Source: Epiperipatus broadwayi (taxonomy: Eukaryota > Onychophora > Udeonychophora > Euonychophora > Peripatidae). From it: a DNA stretch of 64,000 nt. Positions 26,601 through 39,200 of this stretch are shown piece by piece. Location: the NCBI GenBank assembly GCA_028023455.1, contig JAQFVV010006231.1, positions 1,757,478 to 1,821,477 on the forward strand, read 5' to 3'. The notes beneath the pieces are model-generated. The model was not told the DNA's origin. It made no database searches and saw only the letters and a program-made list of their open reading frames with translations. Made by a program: the position numbers and the translations under genes. Numbering within the stretch: the stretch's first letter is position 1; every line of letters begins with the position of its first letter.

Positions 26601-29530
26601 TTAATAGAAGCATGTTTGTGCTTTAAATTATATATTTATATTGAACTGTCACCATAAGTGAAGAAATAAATATTTTAAATTTTACAAGCAATACATTTAA
26701 TATGCCTTCATATCACTGTTTTATAAGTCTGTCAATCTATGAATTTAAAGTTAAAAAACACTGATATTCACTTAATGATGGAGGTCCTTTAATTCAATAT
26801 TGTTGCAAAGATGCTACTAAAGATATGTGATATATTTATTTTCACATATACAAGTTACCTTTTTTTGAGTACTTACTTCAACTAATACAAAATTATGGAT
26901 TTTAATAAAGTCCAACATGATTCATTAATTCTTTCCAAAGCTTTTTCAAAAGAATCATTATGAATAGCAATGGTTTTAAAATTGACAAAATTATTTTATA
27001 TTTTTATAGCATTTGATAATTATGCATTTATACTGAGTATAAAATATCACGATCTTCTCAGCTAAATCTACACTTGTGACATCTACACTTATTATTGCTT
27101 ATTAAGGATTAAACACATTAGTCAGAATATTAGAATGGAAATGTAAACAAGCTTACAGACCTTTCTGATATCAAGATTAGTTTCTTCATCACTCAACAGT
27201 CATGAAAAATGTAGATGTCACTAGTGCACAATCATATCTTTTTAATATCTAGGAATATAGACTACGCAAATTAATATCTAACCTCGTTTAAGTTATAAGC
27301 CATTTTATATCATTTAAATACTTATAGATAAAACTTGTATTTATAAAAATCATTTACTATTTTAATGAATAAAACTCATAACTCTAAAATTATTTGGCTG
27401 AGACCCGTAGAAAATTACTATTTTGTATTTTCATAACTATTAATAGTAACTCGATAATAATTAGTTATTTTTTAAAATACACTAAATATATATATAAATA
27501 GTACACACATTTTTTACTTGCATATACATACTGTAATATATTTAGCAAAAAAAAAAAAGATTCAGAATTGTTAAAAATCATATTGCTCCCATATGTATTA
27601 AGTAAATTATATGAAAATAAATTAAACAAACAGATCAAACAAATTTTTTTTAGTTAATTTACTACTAGATATATCGTCTCTCTCTCTCTCTTTTTTTTTT
27701 TTTAAAAAAAAAAATTTCAATATAATTTTAAACTCATATTTACATTAATCTTATATTTTCTTTTAACGTGACTTATTCTGATCCATATTATTATATACAT
27801 AATCAAGTGTTTTTCTGAAATATATAGTATATACATCTCTGAAATCTAACCTAAATATCAACATTTAAAATATTTATAATAAAAAAAAATCCCACAACAT
27901 AAAATTACAAATAATATAAAATAAAAAAATTACTTGTGAAATAATAATGAATATTATATAGTCACGCCATTCACGTAAATCCATTAAAAACCAAAAGATG
28001 TCAGTAAAATCATAGCTATAAGCCAGTTATGTTTGATCAATAAATACAAAATAATAAACAAATAAAAACTTTTGTTGGAAAATTAATTAATTGTACGGTA
28101 GGTTTTTTTCAAATCATAAATCACCCTTCTCTTTCTTTATTTTATTATGTATTAAAAGGAATATCGATAAAGAATTAGGAAATCAAATTTTGAAAGGAAA
28201 AAAAGGAAAGTGAAGAGCATACAATATTTAATAACATTAACAATAATTTAAAAAAAAAAAAAACATTGACTAGAAGTTGTCCTGAGCAAACATTAAAATT
28301 AGAAAAGAAAATAACTGAAATATATTCAATTTTTTACAAATACATTTTACAAACATATATATATCTTTATATACATAAGCTTTACATACAGATAATTGTA
28401 TGTGAACATGTATACAAATATATACACATACACACTCCTTTTAACAAGATATTTCATTGTAAATTTGAGTATTTTTATTCATAAATAGTAGTAGTGTAAA
28501 TTATACAATACATAAAACAAACGAAACGTCTATTTAACAGTCTCAACATTTTAAACAACGTTAACTTATATTATTTCATATGAATAATTTTTATGTTTAT
28601 ACATTATCATAATAATACTCCGGTTAAATTCTAGATATGAATACATTAATACATATATAAATACAATTGATAATAGATACAAATGCTGACTCAATGTTAC
28701 TTTCAAATTTATGTATTATATTTTCAATTTTTAAAGTGACTTTATGAGACTTAATGAAAGAAATACTCTACAAATTAAATGTTAAAAATTAATCATTTTG
28801 AGTTCACTTTAATAGAATATAATGTTTTCTTGAAATAATTATCAAATATAACAAAATAGCAGAAACAGATTAAAAATTCATTTTAATTAAAGCAAGACTG
28901 ATTATCAATACATGTATATTTTTATTGCATAATGTATTGTATACATGCACACACAAACAAAAACATTAATTTTATTTCAAATTTAATATCATTTCTTGAT
29001 TTCATAATATTGATTGTATTTTAGTGACTTGTAAAATACAGACTTTTCAATATTAATTGATTATAATCAAATTTATAATATAATAAGCCTGATACAATAT
29101 ACTTTGGAAAAAAAAAATAGATTAACGGATTAATTATTAAGATGTTAATTTTCAAAATAAAAATATAATAATTATAGCGACATTATATTTACAATTATCA
29201 AATCTCATTGTTATTCATAATTTGCACAAATTCAATTAAAAAGACAAAACAGTTATAGCTGTACACTGCCATGCTTAATGTAGCAAAGATTTAATAAATG
29301 CAGCAATTGCTTAAAATGGATTGGAAACTTGAACATTGGTTTAAAAATAGTGTTTATTTATTTTTTCTCTCATTTTTTTTTTTACATAATGAAAATTTAT
29401 TAATGTTAAACTATTCCTTATCTCCAATAAGAAAAAAAGCTTCCAAGATAAGGAAATGTTTAAAGCATAAGATGAATTACATTTAACATAATTATACTGA
29501 AATTTCAGAATAGTAATGCAAATTTTCTTT
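23656..29530. other. AT-rich intergenic DNA downstream of the anoctamin gene
   Basis: The only clear structure is a 41-bp hairpin at about 24,766-24,806 (GTTTTCGTCAGAAAATACAG and its inverse around CAGCTG). A CT run followed by T and A runs lies at 27,677-27,712. Frames of 60-72 codons have no motifs. Confidence 0.65.
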
Positions 29531-29536
29531 TTTATT
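29531..29536 (-). terminator. possible polyadenylation signal
   Basis: TTTATT on the plus strand reads AATAAA on the minus strand, about 430 nt after the anoctamin stop. Such hexamers are frequent by chance in DNA this AT-rich, so this is only a candidate. Confidence 0.25.
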
Positions 29537-29965
29537 TTTTTAAAAAATAAAATATAATCTAAGCCTTATGGTTATCAGCCAAGGCTGACTGTTTATGAAT
29601 GAAAACTATACTACATTGTCAAAGGCAAAAGATAAATGCCAACACAGAAGAAACCTTTAACGGAACATACCAGACTAACTAACTATTCAAATCTATATTG
29701 CTTGTTTGGTTGGTTCATGGCCAGGTATTCTTTAAATGGAATTATTTTATCAATCCCTAAAATTAACAATCTATTTAAAAAATATGGAAGGGTTGATTTC
29801 TTGTATGTAAATTAATATTGACTCCCATCTGGTAAGAAAATCTAAAATTACACAGCTTTACAATGGCAGTTCTTCCCCATTATATCTCATTATTTGCTGA
29901 GACATTATAGATAATAACCAAGAAACTTATGTTTCGGTGGTTAAATCTAAAAGTGATGCCTCACG

Positions 29966-30223
29966 TCAGAATCTACTTTCTGCCTCTATATTTGCTGCCA
30001 ACAGATTTTGCCGATGACGTAGTTCTTGATCTTGCACCAGTCTTAATATCATATCATCTGGTGAGCGATCCCAGAGAATCTTCATTGTTTTTGCTCTTTC
30101 AAGTTCTTTTTGGACGATTAATTCATTTGTCACATAATGTTCTCTACGAATCTGCCCTCTGACATCTCGGGGAACATCAGGAATACACCAAGATAATAAA
30201 GTTTTCACCAAAACTACAATATT
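29966..30223 (-). CDS. anoctamin last exon (end of TM10 and C-terminal tail)
   Basis: The acceptor ATTTCAG is followed by [20 protein letters not shown], the IPDVP motif after TM10, then a charged tail of about 65 residues starting [16 protein letters not shown] and ending NIEAESRF and TGA. The tail is rich in Arg, Glu and Gln and probably helical, as in other anoctamins. The 5' side is joined directly to AFE of the previous exon, matching the family's LAFxIxFENxV. Confidence 0.96.
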   Translation of the reverse strand, partial: NIVVLVKTLLSWCIPDVPRDVRGQIRREHYVTNELIVQKELERAKTMKILWDRSPDDMILRLVQDQELRHRQNLLAANIEAESRF

Positions 30224-33200
30224 CTGAAATTACATTATTAAAGCAATATATTATTAATCAGTTTTTTTAAATATTTAAATTAGCATACATATTCATAATG
30301 TTCAAAAATCATTACACACAGAATTTTTTTTAAATAATTCCATTAACTCAAGTTTTCTAATAATTAGATAGAATCATTTAAATATGCAATCAATTTAAGA
30401 GAACTCATATAAATTATGCTAGTTTTATGAATAAAATGGCATTGTTCTATGGAGACTTGTATGACTCTAGAGGTTAATATATGAAAGATATATATATATA
30501 TGTTTTTGTATGTAAGAATATATACTTATCAAGTTTAATTATTATTATTATGTATCATCACTTTCTTTGTTTTGTGGGTTGTGTTTTTGAACATATGACC
30601 CATTGATAATTGATGAAGAATCCCATTGATGATAAACCATCAAGTACTATGATATATTTAACCTCACATGCATATGGGGATAGTTTATAAATATATCATC
30701 ATCACCATCAACCATTATCAATCCACTGCAGGATGAAGGTTTCTCCAAGTTCAATCCATCTTCTCCGATCTTTAGCTTCTCTTCTCCACATCACCCCTGC
30801 ATACTTTCTTATTTCATCCATTCATCTCACATGTGGTCTCTTTCTGGGTCTTTTACAATCTCTTGAACTCCAGTTTAAGATTTCAATTATTCATCTATTA
30901 TCATCATCTCTTCTTGAAATATGTCCAGCCCAACTCCACTTCAGTCTTTTAATTTTTCAATGAGGTCAGTAACACCTGTTTGTTCTCTTACCCATATACT
31001 GCGTTTCCGATCTCTTCTTGTTACTCCCAACATGCATCTCTCCATACTTCTTTAAGTGGTCTGAAGTCTCTGTATTGCTCTTCTATTAAGTGTCCAAGTC
31101 TCAGATCCATATTAAATTAATAATTTTTATTGGTCATTCATTAAACTAGAGATTATCCAATAATGAATAATATTTTTGTAGTGTAATTTTCACTACACCA
31201 CTCTCATGCACAGTATGGACTAGTTTCCATCTGTTTTTAACAACTTGTGGATCATTACAGTCTATCAATATTTATTGATTAATATATTTTAATATTAATT
31301 CCAGTCACGTAAGTGTAGTGCTTATTAATTGAATACATAACAATGTGTTGTTAATAAACAATTAAGTATGTTCAGTTATTAAAAATAAATAATCAAATGA
31401 CTTTACTGCTTGGGAGTTCATATGAAATTAAAGTGCTAGAACTGAATTGATCCAAGGATCTTTTGCTCCAGTATCTAATACTTCACTATTGTATTACATG
31501 CAGAAGTGGTTATTTAAATAATGCTATTTTCTAGATATATCAAGCACTTATAAAAATGAATGCAAATTCCCCTAAAATAGATTAAAGGAAATCTATTTAT
31601 TCATTAGCTTACTTTTGTTTATTTATGACATATTTTTTAAAACAAAAGCCCACATTCATTTTTACAAATGCTTGGTATGTCAAATATTATTAAAATTATT
31701 TTAATATATTTCAATGATCATTTATTCGATTTAGCAGTAAGTTCATATTAAATGTGTTTAATGGTAGAAGAGAATATAAATCCATTATTATTAATAAATT
31801 AAAAATGCATCAGATTATCAAATAAACATACTAATAAATAATAAGATATTTAACATATTGGAAAGGGTGTTTTAAAATAGATTACCAAAGATTGATGATG
31901 AGTATTCCACAATTCTTTTTTTTTTCTCTACAATACATATATATATTATAAAACATGAATTCCCCATCTGCATATAAATAAAAACCTCTTCAACATTCTC
32001 AGAATTTGAGCAGTTTTCCATCCTTATTTTATTCTTTAGTCAAAAATAGCGAGATACTTATTTACTGATCAATAATGAATTACTATTTGGGATACCCATG
32101 GACAGATTATTTGCAAAAAAAATTCTAAGCCTGTTTATGACCTAAAAAATTTCATTTTTTCCTTTTTTATTTTTTGATTGTTTAATTATTTTCTTTCTAC
32201 TGTATAATCTGTGATTCTGAAGACTCATACGATGCTGGTAGAACAAAAAATGTCTATATTTTTTCACAAAGATACAGGCGCGTGCTCAATTAGCTTGAAA
32301 GGCTGATATTTGAATATAATATAATTGTAAACATGGCGCTAGATAAAATAATTGCTTATTTACTCATAATTAAGTTTCAGTAAGAATGACGTTTAGTAAA
32401 TTCTAAGTAATTTCACCGGCGTCATTCAGTCAAAAAACATCGTAAATAGTAATTTAAAGTGAGAATTCTACTCACGCTCTCCTCAACAGTACTTCAGATT
32501 TGCTCATATAAAAGAATTTGAGTCGTAGGTATAAGAGGATCCTTTTTATTCCTGTATAAATATTATATCTTGGATTGAAGAGAAAAGTATTCATTTATTT
32601 AACTCTCTCAAAAGGCGCGTGCTCAATTAGCTTGAAAGGCTGATATTTGAATGTAATATCATAATACAGAAGAAAATGTTTAATATAATAGCCCAATACA
32701 ATTAATAAGTCCACAACAATCAAAAAAATTATAATACTTTTGTAAGTAAAGGTAAGCTGAAACAGAATACCAAATTCAAAGAGAAAAACAATATCTAATT
32801 GCACAATGACTTTCAATTTTATTAATGAAAGATCACTGAAACATTAATAAAATTATTGTCAGTCATACTTAAAATTGCTCAATTTAAAATTGAATATAAA
32901 CTAGTTGAAAATAAAATTCTTCCACATAATTCTTTGATGGAAATTGGATTTGGATCCAATATAAATGATACTACTCATAGGATTGAATGAACTTCGAAAA
33001 CATAAGATTATCCTATTAATAGCCGTGTGTGGTTTAGTGTAGGTATATAAATCATGGTCCCAGTTATGTCATGTCTGTTAGTCACATTTCTTATGAACTT
33101 CAAATATAAAACCACCTGACTATTTTTTTAAGTAGTTTTGTATATCGGTTATATAAGATAGAGTGGATAACAAAAGGGAACTTGAAAGTGGGTTCAAATC

Positions 33201-36200
33201 TCCTATAATTACATCTAGCTTAAAAGTATATATAATATACTTGTATTTAAATATTAAATATTAATTTAAGTAAATTATGTTTATTGACATTAAACTTCTG
33301 CAAGTGCAATAATTCCATATGTTAATAGCTGCATATATCAATCTATGTAAACTTAATCATTTTACTATTAAATTATATTCCATTAGTATTTTATATTAGT
33401 TAATTGTACAATAGTACATATTCTGGAATAAATCAAAAATTAAGTTTTAATAAGATTTAATATGTTATTGCATTATATTTCTATCTGTGTGATATTAATC
33501 AAAATCTCAATTTTGTTAATAGACAGCATATTTATGCTAATATAAAATCTATAAGTAATAACGATTTTTGTACTATAAATATACAGAAACTGTAAATTTC
33601 ATTTTTATCACTAATATATTTGTTCTTTTACTCAATTTACTTAAAATAACATAACTAAATTAATAGCTGATTAAGCTTTCCTGATAACTACTATTTAAAA
33701 GAGCTCCATAAAACACGTATATTAATTATAAATTAACTGATTCATTTGAATGAATGCATTTATGTGTAATATTTAAAATCGTTGACATTTTTTCACACTT
33801 ATCTAAATATGTTATGACACTACTTTGACTACAGACTAGTAAAATCATGCTAAATAAAGTATATATACACGTACATACATTTAATTGGAATGGAAATAAC
33901 TGGACCTCCCACTGAGCTATGTAAACATTAATCAACTATGAAAAGATTCCAATCTAGATTTTAGTTTTATTGGTATTTAAACTTAATTCACCAATGTTGT
34001 TCTAAATCAGATAGTGAAATCTGTTTATTATTTTAATTTATTCAATATAAATAATACATACAACATGTATACTAAGAAAAGCTTGGTTAATACTTTAAAA
34101 TAAAAAAATGTTAAATACATCAACATAGTATGCTGGGCATGCTTTCAACTAACTGATAGTCATACTTATATGTATAATTATCCAAGAGGTTTGTGAGATA
34201 TATAGAAGGATCACAAAGGTGATAATTTTATAAAATTTGATTATAAGAAGAAAATAAATTTATTTAAATAAGCCACTTTTTTAACAGGGGAACATAGGAT
34301 TCTTTCTTGCTGATTGCATGTATATTGTTGGTGATGTGCCAGCACCGTCTCTTTCAGAGTAGCCAATACTGGCAGATGTAGGTTCAAAGCTGTGACCATA
34401 TTTAGACTCATGTGCTCCAAAAGAAATGATGCTAAATGTAAAATTAAAGAGGCCTGACATATCGCCAACAATATACATGTAATCAACAAGAAAGAATCCT
34501 GCATCCCTGCCAATAAATTGCTCATATAAATAAATTAATTTACTTCTTATAATCAAATTTTATATAAATCACCACATTTGTGATCTTCTATAAATCTCGC
34601 AATCCTACTGAATAATTATAGCTAAAAATATGTTTTCAAATTAGTTGAAAACATGCTCAGCTTACTATGTTGATGTATTTAACATTTTTATTTTAAAGTA
34701 TTAAACAAGTTTTTCTTACTATATGTGTTGTATGAGTTATTTATATCAAATTACATTTTTCCGAGAAAAGTTTAACACTACTGAAACTATAATTTAATTT
34801 AGGTATAGAATAAATAAGCTGAAATCATCATTTAATTATTCTAAGGACCAATGCAGTGTCCCAAATGTAACAATAAATAGTCATAGCTTAAATATATATT
34901 GCAATGATGGGAAATCTTTTTTTCTGCCAAGGACCATTGGGCTATTTATAATATCATTTGCAGGCCATATAAAATTATCAATTTAAAAATTAACCTGCTA
35001 TATTTGATTAAAAATGTAATTAATTTACCCCTAATCATTAGAGAAGATTAACCTTTTCAACTAGCAGGCCAATTTCAACTTTCCCTTTTTAAACAAGTCA
35101 TAATTTTTTTGTGAATTAAAAATAAAATAACTTCACTTCCATATTTAATGAAAATTTTCTTCATCACATATTTACATTCTTGAATTTCTTTTAATGTTTT
35201 GGAATTCTGCAATAGCTAGGATGAAATCTTTTATAAACTTCCTCTCGGAAAATATTTTCCAATTGCCTGCTTTTTTTTTGGGGGGGGGGGGGATAATGTA
35301 ACATGCTTTCACAGAATTTTCAGATTTGTTTTTACTTTTTATGAAACATGACAGCCATTTGATGCAGCCTCTTTTCAAGTTTTTTATATTAATATTTCTT
35401 TATTAATAAATCTGTTATAATCAGAATATTATGATAAATAGTGCCTCTTAATAATATTGTGTTCTTTTTTTAACTGAAATACTTTCCAGACATGTCAGGC
35501 AAAATTAAATGCAAAATAATAATAATAAAATGAAATAAAATTTAAGTTTTATCTTTTCTAGTGTATATTTGTCTCCAAAAGTTACTGTAAAAACAAAAAA
35601 AATGTCCTCAGCTATATGGATTAAATCTGTAGTCAGATAGACCACACATAATTTGTTGGAATATTGCACTTGTGATAGAATAAACTAGAAATATTTATAC
35701 AAGAGGGTATCCAAAATAACAAGAATTATTCTCTGGAGGAGGGGGGCATTGTAGTACATGCTTCTGCCGCTTGATGCCTCTTGTGATCTCCCTGAAATCT
35801 GCAATCTTTGACTGCCATGCTGTGCTGATGTGATTGATTTGTTCCACAAGATAAATTAAAGTTTATACACATTTTTTAATATCATCTGGAAAAAATTGTT
35901 GCTACTAAATTTTTTTGCTTACTGTGTGAAGGTGAAAAGAAAATTGGGATGAAGAGAGATAGATTTAATTGGATTTGCAAAGATCAAGAATAATATTGAT
36001 AACATTTGGAAAGTGTCCGTTACATCATCTTAAATATAAAAGGAAAAAAAAATTTTTTTTAGGGTGTGTGTTACTGCAAGGAGGCTTTAAAACTAAATTG
36101 TACTTAAGATTAGTTGGTTTTTTTAGTAGGTTTGCTATTAAGAACTGTTTAATTTAAGAGAGTGATTTATTTGAGAAAGAAGATAACTTTTTTGAGGCGT

Positions 36201-39200
36201 AAGATTAGGAAACACATGTTTATCGATCGCCATTGAAAGAAAGAAAAGTTTTTCTCCTTTTGTATAAAGAAGTTTGAAGAATAGTAGAGAAAGCATATAG
36301 TTAAATATAGCATAGGGGACTTGAAAAATAAGAAATATGAATTGCATTCATATCCCACAATGAATATAATGATCAGAAAAAAATTAGGCGTGCTGTGATA
36401 GAGGATACCATATGTGATAATGTTTACTATTTGAAATGCTTAAATAAGACTAGTAAAGATGTAACAGATGTATGGTTATGCGGACCATGCATAAATGTGA
36501 TAAAAAGAGGTGAAAAAATGGTTTCTAAGTGTAGATTTAAACAGAAAGTCAAAAGAAATGGAACAAAATGTAGTTGAGGAAGATAGAATAGAGTATGCTT
36601 TTAGTGGAGTAACAAGAGATATGGTTGACAAAATAAATAGTGCAATGTAGATGGTTAGCCAACAATAAGTAAGGTAGAAGAGGAGGTAAATGATATAGAA
36701 GCAAAATTAAAATCATTAGAGATGAAGTGTGAGCAGATAAACAATTAATGAATAAAAATGATAAGGAAGAAGTAGATAAGGAAGTCCAGAAGATGGAAGA
36801 GAATGATACAGATGAAGTAGGGAAAGTAAACTATCTATAAGACAGTATTGATAGGAGATTTGCTAATTAGAAGATGTGGAGATCGTAATTGTTAGGAAAA
36901 ATAAAACATGTATAAATGTTTGCCTGGAGCTAGAATTAGGGATATTACTTATAAGGTAAAGAAACAAGGGAGTAGAGATGGGTATGTTATGGTAGGGACA
37001 AATAATTTGTCAGAGCTATTGGAGAGAGTAATGGATGAGTACATAAAATTGATTAGTAATTTGATTAAGATTACAGGGAGAAAAGGAAGTTAGATTATCA
37101 CCAAGATTTGACAATAGGTATATGTTAGATAGGGCATGTTCTATAAATGAGAGATTGAAAAAATTGTGTGAGAGAAATGATATGTTGGTGGATGTGTGGG
37201 ATTTTTTTATTAGTAAGAGGGAGTTATATAGTAAAGATGGATTGCACTTAGCAAAACAAGGAAGTGAAGTTTTAGGGAGTTTGATTTATAAAGAATATTA
37301 TAGTTTGGGAAACTTATAAAGGGGGGGGGGTTTAAATTGCAGTATTATCAAAAAGAAGAATGAATGGGATGTAAGAAATAAATAAAGGGTAGCTGATTTG
37401 GATATAAATATAGATGTGGAGAGGAAATGAGTCAGTAAAATTAATGGTAAGCAAGTTACTTACAAATGTAATGGAGAAGAAAGAATCAAAAGAATTTATA
37501 AAAGAGTAGTTAGAAAAGAAGAAATTGTTAAAATTGGATATTTGAATATGCAAGGTGGTAGGAGACTAGAAAAGTGGCTGGAATTAAACAAAGCAGTTAA
37601 AAATGAAGAGCTTGAGGTACTAGCAGTAGTGGAAACACATCTAAGAGAAGAAGAACCTATACTGGAAGACTTGGTATGGCAGGGTATAAATAGAAAAAAA
37701 AAGAAAAAGGGGTGGTGAGTATAGGAGTTATGTCAAAAAATTTTAAATATTGTTAATATGACAAGAACATTTGTGGTTTGAGATAAAGTTATGAAGACAA
37801 GCAATGGATGGTGGCTATAGTGTATATATCCACGGGAGATAGTCAAACTATAAGGAAGTGGAACAATATCATATATGAATGCATAGTTAAGAATACACAG
37901 TTTCAAAAAAAAAAGGAGGGGGGTAATGGTTATAGAGAATATGAATAGGCATATTGAAAAAATTGATGATGTAGATAACAAAAATGGACAGCTTTTGAAG
38001 AATTTTTGTCAGAAAGTGAATTTGAACATTGGAAATTTATCAAATGTTTATGAGGGGCAATACACATGGTCTAGAAATAATATATTTCACACAATAGATT
38101 ATGTATTAATTGAGAAAGAGGAAATGAATAAAGTATGGAAAATTAAAATGTTTTATAATGAAGAGAGAATATGTAATAGTGATCATAATTTCTTTATAAT
38201 AGAAATGGTTAGTAATGTGATGAAAAATAGTAATAAAAGTAGAAAGAATAGTGAAAGATGTGGATGGAGAATGAATGATAAGAACAACTTAGAAGAATAT
38301 AAAATAAAAGTTGAAGAAATCATGGAAGAGTTGGTTGGGGATGAATATAAGGACTGGTATGAGTTTTAAGTGAAAATATTCAGAAGAATAAAAGTAATAG
38401 AAAAGTGAGAGTTAGTAAAGGAGAGGAAAAAAGCATGCAGAGAATATAAGTGTGCTATTAAAAACAAAGAAAGTGAAAGAGATGTTAATAATAAATGGGA
38501 AAAGTATTTTTTTTTAAAAAAACAGTTGGATAAAATAAATAATTATATAGAAAGAATGAAATTAAACAGTAAATTGTTGGAGGAAATTAACAAAAGTTGA
38601 AGAAATGGGAGTAAAAAAATTTGGAAATATATTAAAAGAATATAGGGGAGAGAAAAATAGTACTACTAGATATGATGAGGGAATAGAGTGTAATTCTAGA
38701 GAAAAATTGGAGACAATCTTAAATAAGTATGTAATTGATGTAAAAAAGATGTTAGATGTGAAGGACAGAGTGATAACAAACATGAAAGCATATAGTAATG
38801 AAAATATTAGGTTTATAAAAAATAAATTGAATGAAGCTGGGAAGAAATTGAAAATGGAAAGGCAAGAGTTTAGCTAGATAGACAGCAGAGATGGTGATGA
38901 ATTTAGGAAATAGGGCAAAATAAGATGGCACAGAAGAGAGAATTTCCAGATAGTTGGAATAACACAAGCGTAACGCTACTATTTAAAGGGAAGGGTAAAA
39001 ATCATAGAAAGTTAAACAATTATAGATCAATAGCAGTAATATCAGTATTACATAACGTTTTTGCATATATGGTGGCTGGAAGGTCACAAAATAAATGGGA
39101 AGAAAATAATATAGTAGGCAGATAGGAGATAGTTTATTTGCAGTTACACATCTTACAGATAAGAGTAGAAATACAGGTAGACAGTTATATATGGTTTTTG

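Noticed and set aside
30600-30660. TTGATGA and CATTGATGATAAACC near the RTE fragment as a hammerhead relic
   Set aside because: Spacing does not fit stem II and GAAA is missing; it is probably LINE tail sequence.
34241-34556. Two minus-strand frames of 91-94 codons as a possible extra anoctamin exon
   Set aside because: They lie in a foldback element, do not resemble the anoctamin sequence, and the flanking exons already join perfectly without them.
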